64,000 nt of DNA, taken from positions 310,001-374,000 of the forward strand of contig NZ_OX366364.1 in assembly GCF_947251645.1 (NCBI RefSeq), written 5' to 3'. The notes below the pieces were generated by a model. That model was given only the letters and a program-made list of their open reading frames with translations. It was not told the origin of the DNA and searched no databases. Position 1 is the stretch's first letter; every line of letters begins with the position of its first letter. This document shows positions 45,571 to 54,552 of the stretch, in pieces. This DNA is from Wolbachia endosymbiont (group A) of Bibio marci. Its GTDB lineage: Bacteria > Pseudomonadota > Alphaproteobacteria > Rickettsiales > Anaplasmataceae. Both the position numbers and the translations under genes were made by a program.

Positions 45571-46468
45571 ATAACGCTTCAGCAAATTCTTTACTAGTAA
45601 ACTCCTTTAAGTCCTCTATACTTTCACCAATTCCTATAGCATGTAACTTTACCTTATAAGCTTCTGCAAGTCCAATTACTACTCCGCCCTTAGCAGTGCC
45701 ATCTAGCTTTGTTATGATTAACCCTGTAACACTAACCATCTTACTAAATGCCTCTAATTGGCTATAAGCATTTTGGCCGGTAGTTGCATCAAGAACTAAA
45801 ATAACGTCATGAGGGGCAGTGTCATCCAATTTCTTTATCGTTCTATATATTTTTGATAACTCCTCCATAAGGTTCACATTATTTTGTAGCCTGCCTGCTG
45901 TGTCAATTAGAACAACATCAACGTTATCTTTTATAGCTTGACTCACAGCTCTATATGCCACACTTGCAGAGTCGCTACCGTACTCTCCAGTAACAATAGA
46001 ACAATCAGAACGTTCTGCCCAAATATTTAATTGCTCACTAGCAGCCGCTCTAAATGTGTCGCATGCAACAAGCATAACGGACTTTCCCATCTCCTTATAT
46101 TTATATGCGAGCTTACCTATAGTTGTGGTTTTACCATTACCATTTACTCCACATACCATTATTATATGTGGTTTTCTGTTTAAAATTAACGGTTGCACGA
46201 CAGGGTTTAATATAGCTTCTATTTCGTTCATTAACTGCTGTGTGATAACGTTATGCTCAACTTCTGATTCGAATTTGATACTTGCGAGCTTATCAATAAG
46301 CAGTCTAGAAGTTTTATGACCAATATCCATGCTAATTAGCAATTCTTCTAGCTCGTCTAAAAGCGACTGATCTAATTTTTTTTTGCCAGAAAAAATACTT
46401 TTCACCCCGTCGCTAAAGCGAGAAGAAGTTTTTAACAGGCCTTTATAAAGGTTACCAAATAAACTCAA
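45557..46468 (-). CDS. ftsY: Signal recognition particle receptor FtsY
   Basis: SRP GTPase delivering ribosomes to the membrane translocon. G1 GVNGNGKTTTIGKLA, G3 LIDTAGRLQNN, G4 ITKLDGTAKGG; the short N domain (SRFSDGVKSIFSGKK) lacks the long acidic A domain, as usual in Rickettsiales. 303 residues. Convergent with radA. Confidence 0.97.
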   Translation of the reverse strand: MSLFGNLYKGLLKTSSRFSDGVKSIFSGKKKLDQSLLDELEELLISMDIGHKTSRLLIDKLASIKFESEVEHNVITQQLMNEIEAILNPVVQPLILNRKPHIIMVCGVNGNGKTTTIGKLAYKYKEMGKSVMLVACDTFRAAASEQLNIWAERSDCSIVTGEYGSDSASVAYRAVSQAIKDNVDVVLIDTAGRLQNNVNLMEELSKIYRTIKKLDDTAPHDVILVLDATTGQNAYSQLEAFSKMVSVTGLIITKLDGTAKGGVVIGLAEAYKVKLHAIGIGESIEDLKEFTSKEFAEALFNCN

Positions 46469-46625
46469 GAGAATACTCCTTTTAAATTACAAACTTAATT
46501 ACAATATAGAGAATGACATGCACTACGTGAATTTGTAAAGTAAATATACTCATTTTCGTAATATTTTGTAAGTAAAATATACACAAAACTAGTGTATTTC
46601 ACTTTAGTTTTTAACCTAAATATGT

Positions 46626-46631
46626 TATAAT
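46626..46631 (+). promoter_or_regulatory. -10 box of the isc operon
   Basis: TATAAT 28 bp before the iscU ATG; TTTAGT at 46603-46608 could serve as a weak -35 at 17-bp spacing. No IscR-type operator could be recognised. Confidence 0.5.
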
Positions 46632-46658
46632 GTAGAATAGCGGTTCACAGGTAATTTT

Positions 46659-47042
46659 ATGAGTTATAATGAGAAAATATTAGATCATTACGAAAATCCA
46701 AGGAATGTTGGCTCTCTGGATAAAAATGATCCAAGTGTTGGTACTGGTTTAGTTGGTGCACCATCGTGCGGTGATGTAATGAAATTGCAGATAAAGGTCA
46801 ATGACAAAGGTGTTATTGAAGATGCAAAATTTAAAACTTTTGGTTGTGGTTCTGCCATTGCTTCAAGTTCCTTGTTAACAGAGATGATAAAGGGAAGAAC
46901 CATCAGTGACGTTACACAGATAAAGAATACTCAAATAGTGGAAGAGTTGTCTTTACCTCCAGTGAAGATACACTGTTCGGTACTTGCTGAAGATGCTATA
47001 AAGGCTGCTATTCATGACTATCAAAGTAAACAAAAGAATTAA
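46659..47042 (+). CDS. iscU: Fe-S cluster scaffold IscU
   Basis: Scaffold on which [2Fe-2S] clusters are built. The three ligand cysteines are at C37 (GAPSCGD), C63 (FGCGSA) and C106, and LPPVKIHC is the HscA-binding motif. 127 residues, as in E. coli. First gene of iscU-iscA-hscB-hscA; iscS is not directly upstream. Confidence 0.98.
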   Translation: MSYNEKILDHYENPRNVGSLDKNDPSVGTGLVGAPSCGDVMKLQIKVNDKGVIEDAKFKTFGCGSAIASSSLLTEMIKGRTISDVTQIKNTQIVEELSLPPVKIHCSVLAEDAIKAAIHDYQSKQKN

Positions 47043-47054
47043 GAAGCTACGAAC

Positions 47055-47468
47055 ATGGGTGAATATCAAGAAGTAGGCGGAGGTGAAACTGTAAAAAAGA
47101 ATAAAAAACTTATCACTATAACTGCGGAAGCAGTAGAAAGGATAAGGTATTTATTGGATCAAAAAAAGCATGCTAACCTTGAGAAATCAGAAGAAGCAAT
47201 AGGAATAAGAGTGCTAATTAAACAAAAAGGATGTTCTGGTTTAAAATATGATATTGAATATGCATATGATACTCGTCCTTTAGAGTCGATAATTGAGGAA
47301 ACCTGTAGTGATGACCAAAAAGTTAAAGTGTTGATCGATCCAAAATCCGTCATGTTTATTCTTGGTTCTGAAATGGATTATGTAGAGGAAAAATTCTCAT
47401 CTGGTTTTGTTTTCAAAAATCCCAATGAAAAAGGAAAATGTGGTTGTGGAGGGAGTTTTCATGTCTAG
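47055..47468 (+). CDS. iscA: A-type Fe-S carrier IscA
   Basis: Delivers Fe-S clusters to targets. KQKGCSGLKYDIEY and GKCGCGGSF give the three conserved cysteines; the ~20-residue N-terminal extension is unusual but common in this group. It begins 12 bp after iscU and overlaps hscB by 8 bp. Confidence 0.95.
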   Translation: MGEYQEVGGGETVKKNKKLITITAEAVERIRYLLDQKKHANLEKSEEAIGIRVLIKQKGCSGLKYDIEYAYDTRPLESIIEETCSDDQKVKVLIDPKSVMFILGSEMDYVEEKFSSGFVFKNPNEKGKCGCGGSFHV

Positions 47469-47919
47469 CAGCTATTTTGCATTGTTTAAAATTGAACCAA
47501 CTTTCAATATCAGCTTTGATGAGTTAGAGAAAAAATATATTGAGCTAAGCAAGACTGATATAAATGAAAAGCAGTCCAAAAATATGGAAAATATCAACAA
47601 AGCTTATCAAGTGCTAAAGTCACCACTAGAACGTGCCGAGCATTTATTGAATCTTTTTAATGTAAAAAATCAAAAGGATCATCTGAATTCTGAAATATTA
47701 AATGAATCAATGGAGGTAAGAGAGTACTTACTAGACTGCAACGACCTGCAATTTGCAAGTAGGATGGTTGATGAAAAAATAAAAGGTTGCATTAAAAACC
47801 TAATTAACACTTTTGCTGTAAAGAATTTTGATGGAGCTGCTACACAAGTCTTAAGATTGAAATATTTATATAAGTCATTTGAGGAGGTGAAAAAGAATGC
47901 AACCAATTCAAATTTCTGA
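47461..47919 (+). CDS. hscB: Co-chaperone HscB lacking the HPD motif
   Basis: ATG 47461 is preferred over an upstream in-frame ATG at 47407 because AGGGAG lies just ahead and the J-domain starts SSYFALFKIEP. HscB normally presents IscU to HscA and triggers ATP hydrolysis through HPD. Here the loop reads KKYIELSKTDINEKQ, so HPD is absent, while NINKAYQVLKSPLERAEHLL and the C-terminal IscU-binding helices remain. Overlaps hscA by 23 bp. The function may be partial. Confidence 0.9.
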   Translation: MSSSYFALFKIEPTFNISFDELEKKYIELSKTDINEKQSKNMENINKAYQVLKSPLERAEHLLNLFNVKNQKDHLNSEILNESMEVREYLLDCNDLQFASRMVDEKIKGCIKNLINTFAVKNFDGAATQVLRLKYLYKSFEEVKKNATNSNF

Positions 47920-49654
47920 ACCAAATTCAAGTGAAGTAGTTTTTGGTATAGATCTTGGTACTACCAATTCTTTAATTGCCATGGTAAATAAAGCTGGCAA
48001 TGCAGAAATATTTAAAGATGAGCAAGGAAGAGAGCTACTGCCTTCTGTTATTTCATATGAAGATAATACATTGAAAACTGGCTGTAACGTCGGTCGAAAT
48101 GCAATCTACTCAATAAAGCGTTTAATGGGTAAAAGTGTTGAAGAATTAAATAAAGAAGGCCTCAATTTTGAAATAGATAACGAAAGTGAAAAAGTTATTA
48201 GAGTAAAATGCGCAGAGGAAAAGTATCTTACTCCTGTTGAGATTTCTGCTGAGATATTAAAAGCTTTATGTGAGAGGGTAAAAAAGTCTAAGGGGCTGGA
48301 AGTAAAAAAAGCAGTGATTACTGTGCCAGCTTACTTTGACGATTCAGCACGTAACGCAACTAAATATGCAGCAAAATTAGCTGGAATAGAAGTTCTTCGC
48401 CTCGTTAACGAGCCAACCGCTGCAGCGCTTTCTTACTCTATTGAAAAGAACAATAACAGTGGAATATATGCAGTTTATGACCTTGGTGGTGGAACATTTG
48501 ATATTTCGATATTGAAATTGCATCAAAGAGTGTTTCAAGTTCTTGCGGTTGGTGGTGACACCAAACTCGGCGGTGATGATTTTGATCATCTTCTGAGTTC
48601 AATTGTGCTTAATAAGTATAGAGAAAAGACTGGAGAAACCCCTAAGCAACTAAATTCCTTACTTATCGAATCACGCTCTGTGAAAGAGTACCTAAGCAAT
48701 CACACTATGGGTATCTTCGAATTTAATGTTAACGGCAAGTCATTTAAATGCGAAATTACTAGAGAAGAATTCGAGCCGGCAATAAGTCCTTTAGTTAATA
48801 GGACTATCAATATAGTCACTCGTACTATAAGTGATATAGATCTTAAAATTGATGATATAAAAGGAGTAATTTTAGTTGGTGGTGCAACTAGAACACCATT
48901 GGTTCAAAATTCACTAGTCAAACTCTTTGGAAATAAAGTACTGAATGACGTGGATCCAGATAAAGCAGTTGCCATTGGGGCAGCCCTGCAGGCTCACGAT
49001 TTAACTTCGAGCTCAAAAGATAGGAATATTCTCCTGGATGTTCTACCTTTATCACTTGGCATAGAAACTATGGGAGGCATAGTTGAAAAAATCATACCAA
49101 GAAATACGCCACTACCAGTTTCAGAAACAAAAGAGTTTACAACTTATGTTGATGGGCAAACAGCAATGAAAATTCACGTTTGTCAGGGAGAACGTGAAAT
49201 GATAGAGGATAACAAATCTCTAGCGCAGTTTGAACTAAAAGGTATACCGCCACTGCCTGCAGGTTCTGCAAGAATTGAAATAGAATTCACAGTTAACGTT
49301 GACGGAATCTTGACTGTTACTGCAAGAGAAAAAGCTACTGGAATTGAGCAGACAGTTGAAGTAAATTCAAGTTTTGGCTTGAGTGAAGCTGATATTCAAA
49401 ATATGGTTGACCAGTCAATAAACAGCTTTGATGAAGATATGAAGGCTCGTTCCCTTGCAGGCGCTAAAATTAATGGAAATAAACTCATACACTTGGTTGA
49501 AAACAATAATAACTTTTCCACTGATCAAAAGTTGAAAAACCTATTACAAAACGCAAAAGACGCTTTACAAGGCAATGACTTGAATGAAATTAACAACGCT
49601 ATCGCCGAGTTAGAAAATTCCTCTTTAGAGTTGTGTGAATTAACAAATAGGTAG
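47897..49654 (+). CDS. hscA: Fe-S assembly chaperone HscA
   Basis: Specialised Hsp70 acting on IscU. Phosphate loops FGIDLGTTNSLIAMV and VYDLGGGTFDISIL, VNEPTAAALSY, and the substrate domain PLSLGIETMGG are present. GAGGAGGTG before the ATG gives a firm start, overlapping hscB. 585 residues, slightly shorter than E. coli HscA (616). Last gene of the operon. Confidence 0.97.
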   Translation: MQPIQISEPNSSEVVFGIDLGTTNSLIAMVNKAGNAEIFKDEQGRELLPSVISYEDNTLKTGCNVGRNAIYSIKRLMGKSVEELNKEGLNFEIDNESEKVIRVKCAEEKYLTPVEISAEILKALCERVKKSKGLEVKKAVITVPAYFDDSARNATKYAAKLAGIEVLRLVNEPTAAALSYSIEKNNNSGIYAVYDLGGGTFDISILKLHQRVFQVLAVGGDTKLGGDDFDHLLSSIVLNKYREKTGETPKQLNSLLIESRSVKEYLSNHTMGIFEFNVNGKSFKCEITREEFEPAISPLVNRTINIVTRTISDIDLKIDDIKGVILVGGATRTPLVQNSLVKLFGNKVLNDVDPDKAVAIGAALQAHDLTSSSKDRNILLDVLPLSLGIETMGGIVEKIIPRNTPLPVSETKEFTTYVDGQTAMKIHVCQGEREMIEDNKSLAQFELKGIPPLPAGSARIEIEFTVNVDGILTVTAREKATGIEQTVEVNSSFGLSEADIQNMVDQSINSFDEDMKARSLAGAKINGNKLIHLVENNNNFSTDQKLKNLLQNAKDALQGNDLNEINNAIAELENSSLELCELTNR

Positions 49655-49661
49655 AAAAAGC

Positions 49662-50408
49662 TTACACAACCTTGTGCAATACCCTATTTAATCTCAGAGC
49701 AACAGGTAACCTGAAATTAAATGGTAACCAATCGATCTTTCCCAATTTAAACGATAAACCAACTATGCTTACACGCCCAATGATATTTTCCATTGGTACA
49801 AAACCAACTTCAGGAAACCTACTATCTAAAGAATTATTTCTATTGTCTCCCATAACAAAAAATTGATCGTTAGGTACATAATAAACCGGAGTGTTATATG
49901 ATAGCTTATTAGAAATGTTATCTATCAAAATCTCATGCTCCTTGCCACTTAAAAGCGTTTCTATATATCTTGGTATGTTACGATTTGACTCATAATCAAA
50001 AAAACTTTCAATTTGCCTTCGCTCTACTTTCTGATCATTTAGGTATAATTCTCCCTCTATCATTTGCACTTTGTCGCCCGGTGTTCCTATTACCCGCTTA
50101 ACAAATCGGATACTGTCGTTTTTTGTGGGTTTGAAAACTACTATGTCGCCACGCTTTGGAGGGGTGTAAAAAATCCTGCCGCTAAAAATGTTTGGAGAAA
50201 ATGGAAAGGAGTGTTTACTGTAACCATATGAGTATTTACTAGTAAAAATGTAATCCCCTTCAAGTAGGGTGCTTTTCATTGAACCAGAAGGTATATGAAA
50301 TGGCTCGAATAAAAAACTACGTATTGATAGCGCAATTAGTAGTAAAAAAAACAATGAAGATAAAAATCTTCCCGTTCTTATCACCCAGTTTTTGCTTAGT
50401 CCTTCCAA
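49662..50408 (-). CDS. lepB: Signal peptidase I
   Basis: Membrane protease removing signal peptides. One N-terminal helix (about 13-30), catalytic Ser in HIPSGSMKSTL (S43), general-base Lys in RFVKRVIGTPGD, and the C-terminal box GDNRNNSLDSR. 248 residues, normal for alphaproteobacteria. Convergent with hscA, seven bases apart. Confidence 0.97.
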   Translation of the reverse strand: MEGLSKNWVIRTGRFLSSLFFLLLIALSIRSFLFEPFHIPSGSMKSTLLEGDYIFTSKYSYGYSKHSFPFSPNIFSGRIFYTPPKRGDIVVFKPTKNDSIRFVKRVIGTPGDKVQMIEGELYLNDQKVERRQIESFFDYESNRNIPRYIETLLSGKEHEILIDNISNKLSYNTPVYYVPNDQFFVMGDNRNNSLDSRFPEVGFVPMENIIGRVSIVGLSFKLGKIDWLPFNFRLPVALRLNRVLHKVV

Positions 50409-50954
50409 CTTTGTTTTTCTTATAAATTAAGCTTATTATAATACATAAATTAAAAAATGGTAATATGAAATTTTACTTGTGAATGTTATTCCTCTATTCA
50501 AAACAATTTTGAAAAGGCGGTTCATTTCTTTCAACGGTGTCATCCAAGTAGCGTGACACATAACTGTACGAACATTGCAATTTGCAGGTAGGCAGATGAA
50601 AGTAGCTGACACTAGAATCCAGCCTTCCTGCAATCTCATCGAAAACGTTGTTTTTTAACAACCACTTTTTATGCTAGTTTGCTTGTAAGCAAGCAAACTG
50701 ATTTGGCGAGTATAAAAGTATAGCTAACGCGAGCTCTACGTCATACCGCCACGGTATCTCTTAGCATAGATCTCGCTAACAAGTAGCAACTGTTCAGCCA
50801 ATGGCGTCAACTTAAGGGAAAATATCAGTGATTGTGTATAAAACTTCTCTCTAAATTTTTTACCATTAAATTACCCAAAAGCTGCAATAAACAGCACTTT
50901 TGTTTCTGTTTTATTTCAACAAAGAAGTCTAAAATATGTCCTTTTTAGGTGAAA
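50409..50954. repeat. Intergenic region with palindromic repeats
   Basis: 50690-50790 contains a diverged palindromic repeat (CGTCATACCGCCACGGTATC, then TCTCGCTAACAAGTAGC), flanked by GCTTGTAAGCAAGC. No coding region is seen. Confidence 0.6.
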
Positions 50955-51700
50955 CATGCAAAAAGGAAAAAATCTTATTCTACAAATTAAAAATATAATA
51001 TACTCGAAAGCTTTTCAGAGAATCCATTGTGTTGAGTTTTACACGAACAAGAAAACTTCCTTTTACGACAGTATTTTCTATGATTTTAAAGTTAATTAAG
51101 AAAAGTTTAGGAATAGAATGTGAGCTCATTAAGTTCCACCCTCAAAGCAAGCTTTTTCTAAAGCAAGATATAAATACAGGTTTTAAAGAATTTAAGCATC
51201 CAAACAGCCTATCAAGATGAGCCTGAGCTGGAGAGGCTATAGGTTTATTGCAGCAGATGGTTCTGGTATTCAACTCTGAAGAAATCGTATCCGAGTTTGA
51301 ACCAAATGGAACAACAAGCACCGCTAGCAATTTGTTCGTTGATTTGTGTACTTTGCTAATTTGTAGTGCTCGTCTTGCAGCTTGGGAGCAAACGTTGGCA
51401 GAGGAGAACGACTCACTCCCCCTTTCGATGTTCACTTCCCTTTTCGACACGTTCATCAGTGGTTCACTCACGTTCGTCTTTCTGATCCACACCTTCCAGC
51501 TTATATGCTGATTTTTCCTTAACACTTATGACCCTATCTCTTGAATAGAGCCACTTAAGGTGGCTGCTCCTGAAAACCGATTTCGAAGGACCTTCCTTCA
51601 TCTTCAATAAAACAAACATTACTTTGTTTGTTACTGCAGCACACCATCATTCTTAGGGTCGAGAAATTTAGAAAGAGCCATTGCTAAAATGCTTAGAAAA
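50955..51700 (+). pseudogene. IS4-family (DDE_Tnp_1) transposase relic
   Basis: Pieces in different frames follow the IS4 order: an N-terminal KNIIYSKAFQRIHC and LSFTRTRKLPFTTVFSMILK, then LSWRGYRFIAADGSGIQL with the first catalytic Asp, STASNLFVDLCTLLICSARLAAWEQTLAEE, and LPAYMLIF near the end. Several stops and frameshifts show it is inactive. The ORF on the opposite strand (51142-51525) is a shadow. Confidence 0.75.
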
Positions 51701-51856
51701 GATTAATAATTATACACACAGTTATTCAACCATATTTTTGACTTACAATTTTGAATATTTGCTCTTAACCTGACACATATGGCTTTTTGAATACTCCCAA
51801 TGAACATATTTATAAATAAATATTTACTCTTCTTTTTTATTGTTTTTAGGTTTTTC

Positions 51857-52414
51857 TTAATCAACCATTTCTCCACCGATCTCTTTTATTTTTAGTATCA
51901 ACGACTCTGGTACATACATGTCAATTACTTCTTCTGCTGTCACAAATAAAGTCTGATAAGAGTGTGAATTTATTATCCAATTAGGCAATATGTCTTCTGC
52001 TTTTATTTCAGAATGTTCCTCTTTTTTGTCATATACTGTGTAGCAATATAAGTGCACAGCAAAAAATAATATATAAGAGAGCAATATTCCTTTAAGCACT
52101 CCGAGAAAGATTCCAGTAACTCTATCGATAAACCCCAACCTTATGGGCGATAATATGTACATTAGCCAGTTATTTATTATCATCAATATAAGATTAAGTA
52201 TAATAAATACAGAAATTGTAGAGAGTATGTTTAACGTAACTTTAGAATCAAAATATTTACTATAATTTAGAGTGAAAAAATCATAGTGATTAGCTGTCAG
52301 AAAAACTGATAAAAATAGAAACATTAGTGCGCATAGCTCTTTTATAAAGCCTCTAGTTATCGAGATTATTACACATAGAACAACAATGAAGATAATTAGA
52401 CTATCGAAAAGCAT
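51857..52414 (-). CDS. CvpA-family membrane protein
   Basis: 185 residues with four membrane helices; FDSLIIFIVVLCVIISITRGFIKE and the GFIDRVTGIFLGVLKGIL motif are typical of CvpA (colicin V production) proteins. Role in envelope stress or transport is not settled in any organism. It precedes ribE on the same strand but 57 bp apart. Confidence 0.88.
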   Translation of the reverse strand: MLFDSLIIFIVVLCVIISITRGFIKELCALMFLFLSVFLTANHYDFFTLNYSKYFDSKVTLNILSTISVFIILNLILMIINNWLMYILSPIRLGFIDRVTGIFLGVLKGILLSYILFFAVHLYCYTVYDKKEEHSEIKAEDILPNWIINSHSYQTLFVTAEEVIDMYVPESLILKIKEIGGEMVD

Positions 52415-52471
52415 ATTTTATATCTATATGGTTTTCAAGATATAATAGTTATAAATAACGAGGTTGTAAAA

Positions 52472-53068
52472 TTAATTGTATTTATGCTGCATCAGTTGAT
52501 CTAAATACCTAGCGATCATGTCAATTTCTAAATTCAGATAATCATTTACTTTGTTGTACTGAAAAGTTGTATTTTCCCATGTATAGGGAGTGATATTTAC
52601 TGTAAATTCCTGATTAATAACTGAGTTCACTGTGAGAGAAACCCCATCTAGTGTAACAGAGCCTTTTTTTGCAACAAATTTAATTAATTCTTGTGGGCAT
52701 GATAGCTTGATTTCATGAGAATCTAAATTTCGCTCAATTGTTAAAATTTTTACTATCCCGTCAACATGACCCTGAACTAGGTGGCCATCGATCTTATCAC
52801 TTAATCTCATTGCTTGTTCGAGATTTATTTTTTTGCCTATCTTCCACGTATTTAAGTTAGAAACCTTCATAGTTTCTTGAGACGTTTGGACTGTAAATGT
52901 ATCGCTCATTATATCAACAACAGTTAAACACACACCAGAGCAAGCTATTGAGTCTCCTTTATTTATAGAGGGTAAGTTTTGTGTTTTGATATGGAAAATT
53001 TGATCAGAGTTGGAGTGAGTGGTAGTATCAGTTATAGTCCCGATATCCGTGATAATTCCTTTAAACAT
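52472..53068 (-). CDS. ribE: Riboflavin synthase alpha subunit
   Basis: Converts two lumazine molecules to riboflavin. Two tandem lumazine-binding halves: MFKGIITDIGTI with GDSIACSGVCLTV, and HLVQGHVDGIVKI with GSVTLDGVSLTV. 198 residues. Riboflavin synthesis is a typical retained Wolbachia pathway that may benefit the host. Confidence 0.97.
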   Translation of the reverse strand: MFKGIITDIGTITDTTTHSNSDQIFHIKTQNLPSINKGDSIACSGVCLTVVDIMSDTFTVQTSQETMKVSNLNTWKIGKKINLEQAMRLSDKIDGHLVQGHVDGIVKILTIERNLDSHEIKLSCPQELIKFVAKKGSVTLDGVSLTVNSVINQEFTVNITPYTWENTTFQYNKVNDYLNLEIDMIARYLDQLMQHKYN

Positions 53069-53129
53069 GTGGTGAAAATAAATAATTTTACCATGAAAAA
53101 TTTTTTACAACAACTTATTTCTATTTTGT

Positions 53130-53221
53130 TATAGCTAAAGTAATTCTGGTTTACCGACGATTTAAAAAACGACAAATTCGTCATTCCGCTACTTGTTAGC
53201 GGCTAAGAGATACCGCGGCGG
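53130..53221. repeat. Truncated palindromic repeat next to IS3 copy B
   Basis: TATAGCTAAAGTAATTCTGG to GATACCGCGGCGGT, then sequence departs at TGTAAGTTAAAAATATG and does not return to the repeat. 53222-53354 holds no recognised gene and may be an insertion end. Confidence 0.7.
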
Positions 53222-53398
53222 TTGTAAGTTAAAAATATGTTATAAAAGAAACACCTTGGTTACACTTTGTCAACGTCGTTACGCAAATGAGAGCTCAAGA
53301 AAAATGCAGACTAGAAGCACCGGCATGTAAAGGAAAGTTGTCAAAAAACTGGCCTGACCTTACCCAGAAAAAGTAGAGAGAAAGTTAAGACGATTTTG

Positions 53399-53773
53399 TC
53401 ATGAGAATGATGCATCAAATTGTGCAGGAATGTAATAGTTAATAGTAGAATGTCTACGTTGTTTGTTATAAAAGATTTCTATGTATTCAAATATGGCAGT
53501 TCTAGTTTGTTGAGCAGAATGTTGAGAAGTATCAATAAGCAGCTCCCTTTTGAGTGAACTGAAGAAGCTTTCTGCAACAGAATTATCGTAACAACAGCCC
53601 TTATGGCTCATGCTGGAAATGATGTTTTTTGTATTCAATAGAAATTGGTAATTTTGAGAGGTATACTGTGACCCTTGATCGCTATGTAACAGTAGGTTTT
53701 CAGGGGGTTTGCGTTTGTTAACAGCCATAAGCAAAGAATCCACAATTAATTGTTTTGTCATTGTATGACTCAT
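53399..53773 (-). pseudogene. IS3-family OrfB, C-terminal fragment (copy B)
   Basis: Same protein sequence as the fragment in copy A, with HSDQGSQYTS and SVAESFFSSLKREL. The fragment alone cannot catalyse transposition. Confidence 0.85.
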
Positions 53774-54030
53774 TAACTACCATGCGTGAGAATTATTGCT
53801 GCCAACAACCTTCCTTGGTTTTTATATAAGTAATCCCATACTTTATTTGGTTGCTCAGTGATAAAATTTTGATCTAATATATTAGGAGCAATAACCATAT
53901 TATTTGGTTGTTTTTTAGTTTTAAATCTTCGTCTAAGTTTGGCTATAATGTCATTTTCCTGCATAACATTTTGCACTGTTTTGATGTTATAATTTTTGCC
54001 TAAAGCTTTTATGGATTTTAGGGGCTCCAT
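53773..54030 (-). pseudogene. IS3-family OrfB, middle fragment (copy B)
   Basis: Same as in copy A; ends in [11 protein letters not shown] followed by a wrong-frame tail, with the first catalytic Asp region deleted. Confidence 0.8.
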
Positions 54031-54195
54031 ATCTGCATTTAGATGCTTTTTTTGAATCTCTGCTAGAAGTCCTTCCCTTGCTAATTCTTTATTGCTTTTT
54101 TCTTTAGCAATCCATTTATAATAACCACCAGCACAAAACCCTGCATAGTTCCTGTATTTTATAGCAATTTCTATGCTCTTTTATAAAAGAATATT

Positions 54196-54495
54196 TTACT
54201 CTTTTTCTTTGGCAAAATATCCCAGGGCTTTTTTTAAAATGTCTCTTTCTCTTCTTACTCTTGCTAACTCTTTTTTTAGATCAAATCTTTCTTTGTCATA
54301 AGGAGCTAGTTTTCCTTTGCCTGGAAATGCGTATGCTCCAGACATTTTTCCATCATATTTTCTTACCCATTTACTTAACATACTGCCATCTATACCTAGA
54401 TCTTTTGCTATTTTTGTACTTGTTTGACCTGTTTCTTTAACCAGCTTAACAGCTTCCAATTTAAATTCTGCTGTATATTCTCTTCTATTTGTCAT
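54196..54495 (-). CDS. IS3-family OrfA (helix-turn-helix), copy B
   Basis: Identical 99-residue OrfA to copy A (REYTAEFKLEAVKLVKE, KIAKDLGIDGSMLSKWVRKY). Its intact state contrasts with the ruined OrfB. Confidence 0.92.
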   Translation of the reverse strand: MTNRREYTAEFKLEAVKLVKETGQTSTKIAKDLGIDGSMLSKWVRKYDGKMSGAYAFPGKGKLAPYDKERFDLKKELARVRRERDILKKALGYFAKEKE

Positions 54496-54552
54496 ATTAC
54501 ACCTCTTTGAAAAAACGTTTTATTTTACTCCAAAAACGTCTTAACTTTCTCT

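Noticed and set aside
51142..51525. 127-codon minus-strand ORF
   Set aside because: The plus strand here carries ordered pieces of an IS4 transposase, so this frame is a shadow.
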